From an uncultured Chlorobiaceae bacterium (lineage in GTDB: Bacteria; Bacteroidota; Chlorobiia; Chlorobiales; Chlorobiaceae): a stretch of 37,217 bases of DNA. The DNA lies in the NCBI GenBank assembly GCA_903851385.1, contig CAINOC010000069.1:1-37217 (forward strand), in the 5' to 3' direction. The notes beneath the pieces are model-generated. The model was not told where the DNA came from. It was given only the letters and a program-made list of their open reading frames with translations, and searched no databases. The stretch's first letter is position 1. Each line of letters begins with the position of its first letter. Position numbers and translations under genes: made by a program. Shown here piece by piece: positions 16,849 to 26,274 of the stretch.

Positions 16849-17700
16849 TCATGCCCTGATCTTTGCGTTGTCAATCAGCCGGACTGTTCCTGAGTACATG
16901 GCAAGAAGCAGACGGTACTCTTTTCCCGTGTCTGCTGTTTCAACTGGTTCAAACGTGGCTTCATCAACAAAACCAGCGTAATCGGAGCGGCATCCCGGGG
17001 TTGAGTTGATCATCTCTTCAATCTCTTCTGCAATTGCTGCAAGGTTATATTCAGGTTCAGCAACTCTTTTTTTTGCATGGCCGATTGCCTTGTAAAGAAT
17101 GGTCGCAGCATCACGCTCCTCGATTGAGAGGTAGATATTTCTTGAACTTACCGCCAATCCGCTTTGTTCTCTGACAATGGGTGCCTCAATAACTTTTATA
17201 TCCATATTGAGATCCTGGACAACCCTGCGGATAACTGCGAGTTGCTGAGCATCCTTTTCGCCGAAAACGGCTATATGAGGTTTTGTAATATTGAACAGTT
17301 TTGTAACAATGGTGGCCACCCCTTTAAAATGGTCGGGTCTCCTCTCTCCTTCAAACACTTTCGTTACTTCGCTGCATGCAACTGTTGTCTGATAGTGTTC
17401 AGGATAGATGCCTTCAGCTTCAGGCGCAAAAAGGAAATCGACTCCGGCCGCTTTCGCAAGGGCAACATCGTTCTCAAAAGGTCGGGGATATTGATGGAGG
17501 TCTTCGTTCACTCCGAACTGTGTCGGGTTGACGAATATCGTGAGAATAATCGTGCCAGCGGTCTGCTGCGCTAGTTTTACAAGGCTCAGGTGCCCTTCGT
17601 GCAGTGCGCCCATAGTCATGACGACTCCAATACACTGCCGGTTAAGCCGAAGTTTTTCGGCAATGGTCTGCATCTGTCCGGGTTCAGTGATGATCTGCAT
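16849..17700 (-). CDS. panC: Pantothenate synthetase
   Basis: PanC joins pantoate and beta-alanine with ATP in the pathway to coenzyme A. The start at 17700 ([13 protein letters not shown]) gives 283 residues, the family size; the longer frame to 17826 lies entirely inside rsmI and is not family-like. Motifs seen: [13 protein letters not shown] (nucleotide-binding HIGH-like site), FVNPTQFG, and [13 protein letters not shown]. The gene overlaps the end of rsmI by 17 bases, so the two are probably translated together. Confidence 0.95.
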   Translation of the reverse strand: MQIITEPGQMQTIAEKLRLNRQCIGVVMTMGALHEGHLSLVKLAQQTAGTIILTIFVNPTQFGVNEDLHQYPRPFENDVALAKAAGVDFLFAPEAEGIYPEHYQTTVACSEVTKVFEGERRPDHFKGVATIVTKLFNITKPHIAVFGEKDAQQLAVIRRVVQDLNMDIKVIEAPIVREQSGLAVSSRNIYLSIEERDAATILYKAIGHAKKRVAEPEYNLAAIAEEIEEMINSTPGCRSDYAGFVDEATFEPVETADTGKEYRLLLAMYSGTVRLIDNAKIRA

Positions 17701-18514
17701 AGTCACGCTTCTGATTTGATTGTTTTTTCCCCGCAGGGTGGACAACGACAACAAACTCTCCTCTTGTTTTTCCATCTGCAAGTCGTTGGCGGATCTCTTC
17801 AATGGTTCCGGTAATATACTCTTCATGAATTTTGGTCATCTCCCGGCCGATGAAAATCTGTGCTTCAGGCAGTACCCTGTCGAGTTCGTCGAGAAGCTTC
17901 ATAATCCTGAATGGTGACTCATATACGACAAAAGTGGCCTGCAGTGCGGCGAGAAATTCAAGTCGGGTTTTACGTCCTTTTTTATGGGGAAGAAACCCCG
18001 CGAAAAAAAAATTGTTGACCGGTAACGGACAGGCTGACAGTGCTGTTGTAAGAGCGCATGCTCCTGGAATCGGAATAGCCTGCAGGTTTCTTTCATGCAG
18101 GGTGTGCAGCAGCGCATAGCCTGGATCGCTGATAATCGGGGTTCCTGCATCAGTAATGAGGGAGACGTCAGTGCCATCTTCAAGCAGAGCGACAATTTGA
18201 CCTATTGCTCTTGGTTCATTGTAGTTGTGATAACTGATGAGTTTTTTGCCAGTAATATCAAGATGTTTAAGCAGAATTGATGCGCGGCGCGTATCTTCAC
18301 AGGCGATTGCTCCCGACTCGGCAAGAGTTTTTATTGCTCGCAGTGTAATGTCTTCGAGATTACCGAGCGGCGTGGCAACAACGTAAAGTGTTCCGCTATG
18401 TGAAGGTGGAGTTTGCAACAGATAAAAGACGGACTTGAACGAAGGGTTTGTTATGGTAAATTCATAATGGTATTTAGTATAATAATAAAAATACGATAAA
18501 CAGCGTCCAGTCAA
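17684..18514 (-). CDS. rsmI: 16S rRNA 2'-O-ribose C1402 methyltransferase
   Basis: RsmI methylates the ribose of C1402 in 16S rRNA using SAM. The core begins [19 protein letters not shown] and continues with [12 protein letters not shown] and the [15 protein letters not shown] segment, all typical. The ATG at 18514 gives 276 residues, but the first 40 are unlike the family and lie over the promoter zone of the divergent gene at 18517. A TTG at 18418 would give 244 residues and is a good alternative, though without a clear ribosome site. The C-terminal end overlaps panC. Confidence 0.92.
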   Translation of the reverse strand: MTGRCLSYFYYYTKYHYEFTITNPSFKSVFYLLQTPPSHSGTLYVVATPLGNLEDITLRAIKTLAESGAIACEDTRRASILLKHLDITGKKLISYHNYNEPRAIGQIVALLEDGTDVSLITDAGTPIISDPGYALLHTLHERNLQAIPIPGACALTTALSACPLPVNNFFFAGFLPHKKGRKTRLEFLAALQATFVVYESPFRIMKLLDELDRVLPEAQIFIGREMTKIHEEYITGTIEEIRQRLADGKTRGEFVVVVHPAGKKQSNQKRDYADHH

Positions 18515-18516
18515 AG

Positions 18517-19500
18517 ATGAAGGATCAAAGGCGATTACTGTCGGTCAGAGACTTACGGGTACATTTTTCTGAGAGAAAGAACGGTGGCTTTGGAAAACCC
18601 TTTTCGATAAACGTCGTCAACGGGGTTTCGTTTGACGTTTTTCAGGGAGAGACACTTGGTCTGGTCGGAGAGTCAGGCTGCGGCAAAACTACACTTGGAC
18701 GGGCATTGATACGCCTCGGTCATTCAGTTGTGAGTGGAAAGATTGAGTTTGAAGGTCATGATATTACCGGTATCGGCAATCGTGAATTCCGCGCTCTCCG
18801 CAAACAGATACAGATGATATTTCAGGATCCATTCGGATCGTTAAATCCCCGGTTGACTGTAGGGCAGATGCTTCAGGAGGTATTGCTTGTTCATGGTATT
18901 GCCCGTGGGAATGCTGCACGCAAGAGGATTGAAGAACTGCTCGATCTCGTTGGTTTGAATCGGGAGTATTTCAACCGTTATCCCCATGAGTTTTCAGGAG
19001 GGCAGCGGCAGCGGATCGGTATTGCAAGGGCGCTGGCAGTTAACCCGAAATTCATTATCTGCGATGAGCCTGTTTCCGCCCTTGACGTTTCGATACAGTC
19101 GCAAATTATTAATCTGCTCAAGGATCTTCAAAGGGATCTTGGATTGACCTATCTTTTCATCGCGCATGATCTTTCAGTAGTTGAATATATTTCTGACAGG
19201 GTTGCGGTCATGTATCTTGGCAAGATTGTTGAGATTGCGGATTCCACTGAGCTCTATGCCAATCCTAAGCATCCCTATACGAAAGCCCTGCTTTCGGCAA
19301 TTCCCAATCCTGAACCGGGAGCAAAGAGAGAACGGATTCTTTTGAAAGGGGATTTGCCGGGACCCCTGAATATTCCTGCCGGGTGCGGGTTTCATCCTCG
19401 ATGCCCGGTTGCAATGGATGAGTGCAGGCAAAGGGAACCGCAACTCAAAACCTTTGATAATAATAATCGGCACGAGGTAAGCTGTCTTCTTTATGAATAA
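18517..19500 (+). CDS. oppF: Oligopeptide/dipeptide ABC transporter ATP-binding protein (OppF/DppF type)
   Basis: This 327-residue ATPase powers peptide import. It has Walker A GESGCGKT at 51-58, the Q-loop FQDPFGSLNP, signature SGGQRQR from residue 160, Walker B IICDEPVSALD, and the C-terminal extension special to Opp/Dpp ATPases, with HPYTKALLSAIPNP and the Cys-containing GCGFHPRCPVAMDEC that binds an iron-sulfur cluster in some relatives. Its partner ATPase and permeases are not adjacent; a binding protein and permease start at 35280. It overlaps sppA by eight bases. Confidence 0.93.
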   Translation: MKDQRRLLSVRDLRVHFSERKNGGFGKPFSINVVNGVSFDVFQGETLGLVGESGCGKTTLGRALIRLGHSVVSGKIEFEGHDITGIGNREFRALRKQIQMIFQDPFGSLNPRLTVGQMLQEVLLVHGIARGNAARKRIEELLDLVGLNREYFNRYPHEFSGGQRQRIGIARALAVNPKFIICDEPVSALDVSIQSQIINLLKDLQRDLGLTYLFIAHDLSVVEYISDRVAVMYLGKIVEIADSTELYANPKHPYTKALLSAIPNPEPGAKRERILLKGDLPGPLNIPAGCGFHPRCPVAMDECRQREPQLKTFDNNNRHEVSCLLYE

Positions 19501-21307
19501 TATGACTATCCTGAAAAACAAGCGGGGATGTTTCCGTAACAGTTGTCTTGGTCTCATCATCATTGCTGTTTTGCTTGGTGGCGCAGTGTTTTGGGCTATT
19601 CGCTCTTCACATGCCGTGCCTGACCGCTTTGTGCTATCCATACCGCTGAGCGGAACGATCCCTGAAATTCATCATGACAGTTCATCGCTTCCGTTTGTCT
19701 CTTCCCGCGAGTCACTCTCCCTGCAGGAGCTGTTGTTTATATTCGATAATGCGGCCGCTGATGACCGGGTAAAGGAAGTGCTGCTTGATATCGGAGGGCT
19801 GCAGGCAACTCCGGCAAAAATAGCCGAACTTCGGCAGGCTATTGAAAAAGTTCGCCGAGGCGGTAAAAAAGTTACTGCATTTCTTCACTCTGCTGAGGAT
19901 AAAGATTATCTCCTTGCTACGGCATGTGACTCAATCATTCTTGAACGCGGCGGATTTCTTCTGCTCGATGGACTGAAAGCGGAAACACTGTTTTATACCG
20001 CTCCTCTAAAAAAATTAGGCATTTCCTTCCAGGCTGCTCAATGGAAAAAGTACAAGAGTGGTATTGAGCCGTTTCTTCTGACTGGCTCAAGTAAGGAGTC
20101 TCTGGAGGAGATTAATGCGATGCTTGACGAGGTGTTTGATGATTATCTGAGTTATGTTTCCAGGCGGCGCGGGATCAGTCGAGATGTTTTTACGGCGGTG
20201 ATGAACAATGAACCGCTTCTGTCGGCAAAGAGAGCTGAAGCCCTCAAACTTATTGACGGCATAGCTTCTTCCTGGGAACTGCAGCGATCCTTGACGAAAA
20301 AAATATCCGGACATGAGCTGACGAGTGATAATGATGTTTTTGTCCGTGCCGGTCAGTACCGTTCAGCAGTTCAATGGCCACTTAAGGCTGACAGTGATGA
20401 CCGGATTGCGGTGATTACGCTTTCCGGCATGATTGTTCGTTCAGCAGTGGGAGGTGCTTCTGAAATGAGTGAAGGTGTTGATGTTGAGACGCTGAAAAAC
20501 TCCCTTGATGCTGCACTGGAGAATAAAAAGGTTAAAGCCCTTGTTCTGCGTATCGACAGCCCTGGCGGGGATGCCCTTGCGTCAGCCGACATGCTGCAGA
20601 TGCTCGATTCGGCTGCGGTTAAAAAACCTCTCGTTGTTTCCATGTCAGGGGTGGCAGCTTCCGGTGGCTATATGGCGGCTCTTGCCGGCAAAACCATCTA
20701 CGCCCAGCCGCTGACCATTACCGGATCAATAGGAGTCTATGCCCTGAAGCCAAACATTCAGGGATTTGCTGAAAAAGCAGGATTGGGTCGTACGGTCGTG
20801 ACAAGAGGCAGGTATGCAGATGCCAATACGCTCTTTAAACCGCTTGAAGGTGATGCCTACAACAAATTTGTTGCTGCTTCAGGTGAGATTTATTACGATT
20901 TTATTGGAAAAGTTGCTGCTTCACGAAAGATGAATATAGATCAGGTTGACTCTGTTGCTGGTGGAAGGGTATGGACAGGAAGCCGTGCGTTGAAAGCTGG
21001 ACTTGTTGACAGGGAAGGCGGACTTTTTGATGCCATTCATGCAGCACAGCTTCTTGCCGGGATCGATCCGGCAAAACACCCTGGGTTGTTGCTTTACCCT
21101 GCGCAGAAAGCCTGGTGGGAATTTCTTTTGCAGGGAAGTGATACCGGGTTGGCTGAAAGGATCAGTGTCGCAGTCAGAAAACAGCTGATGCATGAGATCA
21201 TTCCAGAGCCTCAGTTCAGTTCCATGGAGGCATATTATGAGATGCTGATGGTCTCAGGCCAGCTTCATATGCTTGCCGTTATGCCATGTGAGATCATTAT
21301 CCGCTGA
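19493..21307 (+). CDS. sppA: Signal peptide peptidase SppA, 67-kDa type
   Basis: A membrane-bound serine protease that clears cleaved signal peptides. The 604-residue product has an N-terminal membrane anchor at about residues 17-35 (CLGLIIIAVLLGGAVFW) and two tandem peptidase domains. The Lys/Ser pair is seen: Lys188 in KKYKSGIEPF and Ser390 in VAASGGYMAAL. The long two-domain form resembles the enterobacterial enzyme. The ATG at 19493 sits in the end of oppF; ATG at 19502 is an alternative that would shorten it by three residues. Confidence 0.93.
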   Translation: MNNMTILKNKRGCFRNSCLGLIIIAVLLGGAVFWAIRSSHAVPDRFVLSIPLSGTIPEIHHDSSSLPFVSSRESLSLQELLFIFDNAAADDRVKEVLLDIGGLQATPAKIAELRQAIEKVRRGGKKVTAFLHSAEDKDYLLATACDSIILERGGFLLLDGLKAETLFYTAPLKKLGISFQAAQWKKYKSGIEPFLLTGSSKESLEEINAMLDEVFDDYLSYVSRRRGISRDVFTAVMNNEPLLSAKRAEALKLIDGIASSWELQRSLTKKISGHELTSDNDVFVRAGQYRSAVQWPLKADSDDRIAVITLSGMIVRSAVGGASEMSEGVDVETLKNSLDAALENKKVKALVLRIDSPGGDALASADMLQMLDSAAVKKPLVVSMSGVAASGGYMAALAGKTIYAQPLTITGSIGVYALKPNIQGFAEKAGLGRTVVTRGRYADANTLFKPLEGDAYNKFVAASGEIYYDFIGKVAASRKMNIDQVDSVAGGRVWTGSRALKAGLVDREGGLFDAIHAAQLLAGIDPAKHPGLLLYPAQKAWWEFLLQGSDTGLAERISVAVRKQLMHEIIPEPQFSSMEAYYEMLMVSGQLHMLAVMPCEIIIR

Positions 21308-21375
21308 AGCGACTGGATTCCTCCTCCTGAAGCAATGGAGAATGTTGCCGGAGGGGGGATTCTCATGCTACTCTG

Positions 21376-22708
21376 TTAAAACTTATAGGTCAAAGAACTT
21401 TGAGCCCTGAAGGCATTACTGGTAGGGTTTTATGTACTCGGTTTTCCACTCTGAGAGCTGTATTCCAATAAGCAGGTTTGGCGTTACCTTATTGATCACG
21501 TTGGCGAATACAGATTGATTCAGTGAGCGTGCACTGGGAGTTATGAGTGCCAGATCGCTGTCATTCGGGTCATCAACACCAGCGCCAAAGCTTATAGCTG
21601 TTACCGGGTTCACGTTGTATTTCAGTCCTGCCCATCCTCCATGCGAACGGATATCTCTGGGGTCGGTTGGAACAGCAGCGTTTACTCCCTGACTGATTCC
21701 ACCCAGAAAATCATCGAGATTTGATCCGGTAAAGTATTCACCGGCAAAGAGGACTTTTTCGCTAAGGGGCATGGTCACTTCAAGATTGCATGACCATGTA
21801 TCAAGCGTTTTGAAATTCCCTGTGGCACTTGTATCCCACTCTTCCTGACCGTAATGCCCTGAGACGGCAATGGTTGCCGGCTGGCTTCTTACAATCATCG
21901 GCTCAGAAAAAGCAATACGTCCCTGGATGGTGGGTACGACGGCGTCTTTACCGGTATCAGTTTGAAAAATGCTTTTTTCACCAATAGTTCTGGAGGCAGC
22001 TAGCGCCATTTCAAGACGTCCGTCGTTCCCTGTCGAAAATCCTTTGGTGACCCGCAGCTGAGGGTGGCGTGAACCGATATTGCCAGCATCCCACAGAAGT
22101 GCCACATCGTCTACAAAAGGAATCTGTGAAGAAACAATATCCCATGTCTGGCCTGCAAGGATGCTGAAATCTGACGCTGGCCAGAATGCTTTGAGAAAGC
22201 CATGACGCAGTCTGGGACTTGTATTGTTTTCAGCTCCGATGGACGTCAGAAAGTCCATTTCGATGTTGCCGGAAAGCTTCATTGATTCAGTATCAGTACC
22301 GCTGAGATTCATGCCCAGTCTCGTTGCACCTGCAGTAATATTCCATTCGCCGTCATGATTTCTATTGTTAGCAGGCAGAACCCAGAGAGCGTAATTTCCA
22401 GTAGAGATAGGATTTGTATCGTAGGAGCCGTCAAAGCGGACAAATCCGTAGAGCTGGATTTTTGCCCCAGCTTCTGATGATACCGGAGCTCCAGTTGGGG
22501 CAGCTATTACTGGCTGAACAGAGGTATTGGAAACAGTCGAAGCGGGAGGCATGGTTTTGACAAGAGCTTTCAGTTCAGCAAGTTCCTGTTCCAGTCGGTT
22601 GATACGTGCTTCAACGGTTTCTGTGGTTTGGGCTGCATGACAGGGCGCTGCGGCGAAAAGTGAGCCGGCAAGCAGCAGGGCATAACTGAACTTTTCCCTT
22701 GCATTCAT
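21376..22708 (-). pseudogene. DcaP-like porin with frameshifted C-terminus
   Basis: An outer-membrane porin with a signal peptide ending in CHA (about residue 25), a coiled-coil segment VEARINRLEQELAELKALVK, and a barrel beginning LYGFVRFDGSYD, as in DcaP-like trimeric porins. The open frame stops at 21416 after 430 residues with TEYIKPYQ, which lacks the terminal aromatic of a beta-barrel. The next frame continues at once as SNAFRAQSSLTYKF and stops at 21376; removing one base from the GGG run at 21425-21427 (plus strand) would join them. So the last strand, needed for BAM recognition, has been lost in this copy, or the base is a sequencing error. Confidence 0.75.
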
Positions 22709-22819
22709 GTATGTGCTCCGTAGGATTGGTTATAAATAATTGTAACTCAATTATAAATATAGGTATACCTGCTGCTATTTCTTTGCGGTTTTTGGTCTTA
22801 GCCTGCTATGTTTTTAGCA

Positions 22820-24376
22820 TCAAAAGCTCCAGAAATCGCGATCGAGGTTACGGTATTGGATGCCCTGGATGAGATGCTTCATTGCAATGTCTTTAGAGCT
22901 GTCAAGGTCGGCGATGGTGCGGCTTACCTTAAGGATGCGGTCGTGTGCCCTTGCTGAAAGGTTCATGTGGTTCATGGCATCCATAAGTTTTTGTGAACTC
23001 TCTTTGTCAAGCTTACAGAAAATCTTTATCAGTTTGGTATTCATCTGAGCATTGGTATAGATTTTTGGTGATGCAAGTTCGGCAAACCTTTCCTGCTGGA
23101 TTTTTCGTGCAGTTATAACCCGCTTGCGGATGGTGCTGGAGCTTTCGGATGTTATTGCAGAAAATAGGTCGATATTTTCCACTTTTGGAACATCGATATG
23201 TATATCAATGCGATCAAGCATCGGTCCGGAAATTTTGGCAAGATAACGCTGGATCTGCTGCGGCGGGGCGGTCAGGTTTCCGTCAGGATCTTTCAGTGCG
23301 CCTGCAGGACTTGGGTTCATTGCGGCTATGAGCATAAAGCCGGCTGGATACCTTGCGGTTACAGAGATTCTCGAAACGGTAACTTCCCGGTCTTCAAGAG
23401 GTTGGCGCAGTACCTCAAGAGCATTTCTGGTAAATTCGGGCAGTTCATCAAGAAACAGAATACCGTTGTGCGCAAGGCTTACCTCCCCAGGTTTTGCTGT
23501 TGCCCCACCACCAATGAGAGCGACATTACTCGTTGTATGGTGGGGGTTGCGGAATGGCCGTGTCACCATCAGTGGCCGGCCTTTTTCAAGCAGGTTGGCT
23601 ACCGAATAGATTTTAGTGGTTTCAAGTGACTCTTCAAAAGAGAGAGGAGGCAGAATACCCGGCAACCCTTTTGCCAGCATGGTTTTTCCGCTACCTGGGG
23701 GACCGATCATAATAACATTATGACCTCCGGCTGCAGCAATTTCAAGGGCTTTTTTTGCTGCACCCTGCCCCTTGATATCGGAAAAATCAACCTGATATTC
23801 CTCTTCGGTGTTAAACAGTTCTGTGATATTGACGGTTACAGGGGGGCGCTCTGTCTGTCCTGTAAGTAAAGCGATAGTCTCGTTCAATGTTTCTACGCCG
23901 AAAACTTCAATTCCTGAATGTGATGCAGAGACTGCCACTGCAGCTTCAGCAGCATTTGAGAGCGGAACTATCAGGCGCTTAATGTGTTCTTTTCCTGCCA
24001 TAATTGCAACTGGGAGAGCACCATTAATTCTTCTTACCGAACCGTCAAGGGCAAGTTCCCCCATGATCAGTAAATCTTCGAATTGGACAGTGATAAGTTG
24101 AAGCGAACCGAGCAGCCCTATGGCTATAGGGAGATCGAATGCTGTTCCTTCTTTTTTAATATCCGCAGGAGCAAGGTTGACGGTGATTTTTTTTGGAGGG
24201 ATAGTAAATCCTGAATTTCGGATTGCCGTGAGAATTCGTTCCCTGCTTTCCCGGATGGCATTGTCCGGAAGGCCGACAACCGTAAATGAGGGGATGCCGC
24301 CGGAGACGTTGGTTTCAACTGTAACCCTGATCGCGTCAATACCGATCAGGGCAGATGCGTTGAGCGTAGAGAGCAT
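22820..24376 (-). CDS. comM: ComM/YifB family AAA+ ATPase (Mg-chelatase-like)
   Basis: ComM is a hexameric helicase that helps branch migration during natural transformation. The 518-residue product has the family layout: an N-terminal Lon-like domain starting at MLSTLNASALIG with GLPDNAIRESRERI, Walker A GPPGSGKTM near residue 225, Walker B GILFLDELPEF, and a C-terminal Mg-chelatase-type domain with LSARAHDRILKVSRTIADL. No residue of note is missing. It is named for natural competence, but many bacteria not known to be competent also keep it. Confidence 0.93.
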   Translation of the reverse strand: MLSTLNASALIGIDAIRVTVETNVSGGIPSFTVVGLPDNAIRESRERILTAIRNSGFTIPPKKITVNLAPADIKKEGTAFDLPIAIGLLGSLQLITVQFEDLLIMGELALDGSVRRINGALPVAIMAGKEHIKRLIVPLSNAAEAAVAVSASHSGIEVFGVETLNETIALLTGQTERPPVTVNITELFNTEEEYQVDFSDIKGQGAAKKALEIAAAGGHNVIMIGPPGSGKTMLAKGLPGILPPLSFEESLETTKIYSVANLLEKGRPLMVTRPFRNPHHTTSNVALIGGGATAKPGEVSLAHNGILFLDELPEFTRNALEVLRQPLEDREVTVSRISVTARYPAGFMLIAAMNPSPAGALKDPDGNLTAPPQQIQRYLAKISGPMLDRIDIHIDVPKVENIDLFSAITSESSSTIRKRVITARKIQQERFAELASPKIYTNAQMNTKLIKIFCKLDKESSQKLMDAMNHMNLSARAHDRILKVSRTIADLDSSKDIAMKHLIQGIQYRNLDRDFWSF

Positions 24377-24595
24377 GGCAAAATAGTTGAATAATTTCGG
24401 TATTTATACACTGGCTTATGATAACATATAATACGCTGATATCTCGTCTATTTTTTGATTGTGTGTGAAATGGGTGAGTCCAGTGGAACGGCGGCAGAAT
24501 TATAGTATTCAATCAGGGGAATGAAATACCAATAGATGACCTTGAAACAGAGCAACGTTTCTGGTTACTCCAGAACGGAGAAATTTATGAGGGGG
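24377..24595. other. Intergenic region with a startless 46-codon open frame
   Basis: Left of the H-NS gene terminator, the region upstream of comM is AT-rich and should hold the comM promoter. On the plus strand, codons 24478-24615 read without a stop and contain IPIDDLETEQRFWLLQNGE, which looks like real protein, but there is no start codon after the TGA at 24475 and the end overlaps the terminator. It may be a decayed small gene. See findings. Confidence 0.35.
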
Positions 24596-24628
24596 GAAAA
24601 AAATTGAGGCCCTGTTAAAAGCCTCAAT
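24596..24628 (-). terminator. Terminator of the H-NS-like gene
   Basis: ATTGAGGC (24603-24610) pairs with GCCTCAAT (24621-24628) around a 10-nt loop; on the minus strand a run of T follows (A-run at 24596-24603 on the plus strand). It lies 38 bases after the H-NS-like stop. Confidence 0.85.
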
Positions 24629-24665
24629 AGAATCAAAATCAGTGTAATGGGAATTACAAATGGAT

Positions 24666-24977
24666 TTATTCCGGCACTCTGTATTGTTCAATACTCTCGC
24701 CTCTTTTTTCAACATCCTTAACCCAACCAGGCTTCGGGCCTCTACCTACCCAATATTCATGTTCACTTTTTTTGAATTTTATAACAGCCGGACTTTTTAT
24801 ACCGGATTTGGCTGTTTTTCCCTTTCTCTGAAGTTCTTCAACAGTAATATTGTAGGCGTCGAGTTTATCCTTAATCTCTTTAATTATGGTAATTCGCTCG
24901 TTCTTGATAATATCATCGGCTTCTTTTTGAAGCTGAGCTATTTTTGATTTAAGTTCTGAAAGTTTTGTTGACGACAT
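24666..24977 (-). CDS. H-NS family nucleoid-structuring protein
   Basis: The 103-residue protein has the two-part layout of H-NS: an N-terminal coiled coil (SKIAQLQKEADDIIKNER and on to about residue 60) for oligomerisation, a Lys/Gly/Ser-rich linker, and a C-terminal DNA-binding motif with YWVGRGPKPGWVKD. In known H-NS the loop is QGR or RGR and binds the AT-rich minor groove; here it reads RGP. It is probably a global silencer of AT-rich DNA. Its own surroundings are AT-rich, which fits autoregulation but is not shown. It is a single-gene unit. Confidence 0.85.
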   Translation of the reverse strand: MSSTKLSELKSKIAQLQKEADDIIKNERITIIKEIKDKLDAYNITVEELQRKGKTAKSGIKSPAVIKFKKSEHEYWVGRGPKPGWVKDVEKRGESIEQYRVPE

Positions 24978-25125
24978 AATTCGTTGATTTATAATTATTT
25001 AAAAGTATTCTTCCTTATGTAGAGAAATCATGATAAATGTAATAAAAAAATAATTAACTCAAAGTGGATTCTTTTAAGTCAGAAAATATCTGTCTCAATT
25101 ATGCTGAATTATTATTGATTCAATT

Positions 25126-25932
25126 TCAGAAGGATAAAGTTAATGTATCAATCCATTTCGGTATTTCGTCTTTTGCATTATCAGGTGCACTGAGATGAGT
25201 TGTATTCAAGATCAGATATGTATTAAGCGGATTTGATGGCCATTTTTCAAAGACATACTCTTTTCCAGCGTTATATAAAACATCTTCCGTACCGGCAACG
25301 ATCCAAAACAGGGGAATTCGTTGAGTAACCTTTGAGGCTGAAATCGGCATGGACGCCATTCCGCCTGGGTCATTGTAGCTGCAATACGCAGCAGCAGTCA
25401 TGTTGATGCTTACGTACCTGCCTCCATTGAGATCAATAAACGACTCACTCTCTCCCCCTTGACCAGCTTTGATCATTTCATTTGCCTTATTGAGACTTGA
25501 CTCAACGTTCATATGATACTTATGCAGATCAGGAGTATGGCCAGGAGCTATAGCAATGACGGCATTAATTTTTTCATGTCCATAGGCAGCATAGGCGATA
25601 GCAGCATTGGCACCCATACTATGTCCAGCCAGAACGATGAATTTTGCGCCTTTTTTTTGTAATTCCTGAATATTATTTTCAACAATTCCCAATGCTGCCG
25701 GATAATCAATATCATATCCTCTTAATTTGCTCCAGGGCATTAATGGTGTAAGAACAATATACCCCTTCTCCTTTAATGATGCCGCCAGAGTATTGATATG
25801 CTGGGCTGGATTTCCCCATTTGCCATGAAGCAATACAACCCCTACCGTGTTTTTGGTCGCGGCATGTACATCACAGGCAAAAACAGAAAAGAGTATCAGA
25901 ACCTTTAATACAAGATTATGAATTTTCGGCAT
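25126..25932 (-). CDS. Exported alpha/beta hydrolase
   Basis: A 268-residue hydrolase with an N-terminal signal peptide ending VHA (about residue 24), so it acts in the periplasm or outside. The fold is shown by the oxyanion segment VVLLHGKWGN, the nucleophile elbow GHSMGAN, the acid in GTEDVLYNA and the His in LNTTHLSAPDNA. The substrate is unknown; dienelactone-hydrolase-like or small-ester hydrolase is possible. GGAGG stands before the ATG. It is a single gene between AT-rich spacers. Confidence 0.8.
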   Translation of the reverse strand: MPKIHNLVLKVLILFSVFACDVHAATKNTVGVVLLHGKWGNPAQHINTLAASLKEKGYIVLTPLMPWSKLRGYDIDYPAALGIVENNIQELQKKGAKFIVLAGHSMGANAAIAYAAYGHEKINAVIAIAPGHTPDLHKYHMNVESSLNKANEMIKAGQGGESESFIDLNGGRYVSINMTAAAYCSYNDPGGMASMPISASKVTQRIPLFWIVAGTEDVLYNAGKEYVFEKWPSNPLNTYLILNTTHLSAPDNAKDEIPKWIDTLTLSF

Positions 25933-26120
25933 TTTGTCGTGTCCTCCAAGTAAAAATTATATATGATTATAATGTTCTGTATCAAAAGTAATGAATAAGT
26001 GGCTGTGTTTTGTTATTGAAAAATGCTTTAAAGTAATGGACAATAGGAGTTAAAGCTTTGTTGTTAAATAATTAATCATTTCAAGCAAGACTAACTACGT
26101 TCAATATATTTACAACAGGC

Positions 26121-26159
26121 AACCAAAAAGGCCCTCTATAAAAAAGGGCCTTTTTGGTT
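26121..26159. terminator. Strong hairpin terminator
   Basis: A perfect 15-bp stem pairs 26121-26135 (AACCAAAAAGGCCCT) with 26145-26159 around a 9-nt loop, with T5 in both directions. It lies about 115 bases beyond the stop of the minus-strand gene at 26275 and about 190 bases upstream of the hydrolase start. The zone 25933-26120 to its left is AT-rich intergenic DNA with no gene that I can see. Confidence 0.88.
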
Positions 26160-26190
26160 TTGCTGGGTGTTGCAGTTATTGCAAGAATGC

Positions 26191-26222
26191 AAAAGGAGCC
26201 GGATTATCTCCAGCTCCCTTTT
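26191..26222 (-). terminator. Terminator nearest the 26275 gene
   Basis: GGAGCCGGA (26195-26203) pairs with TCCAGCTCC (26209-26217) with one G-T pair and a 5-nt loop; on the minus strand TTTT follows. It is upstream of the hairpin at 26121-26159, so the minus-strand transcript meets two terminators in series. Confidence 0.7.
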
Positions 26223-26274
26223 GAATTATTTGCTATGCATCAATTACTTTTCTGAGTCTGTTGAGAGCATTGAG

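Noticed and set aside
18446-18483. Sigma-70 promoter for oppF with TTGTTA and TATAAT
   Set aside because: The TATAAT is perfect but the nearest TTG box is 24 bases away, too far; I report only the hexamer.
21308-21375. Terminator after sppA
   Set aside because: CCTCCTCC and GGAGGGGG pair only with mismatches and no T-run follows.
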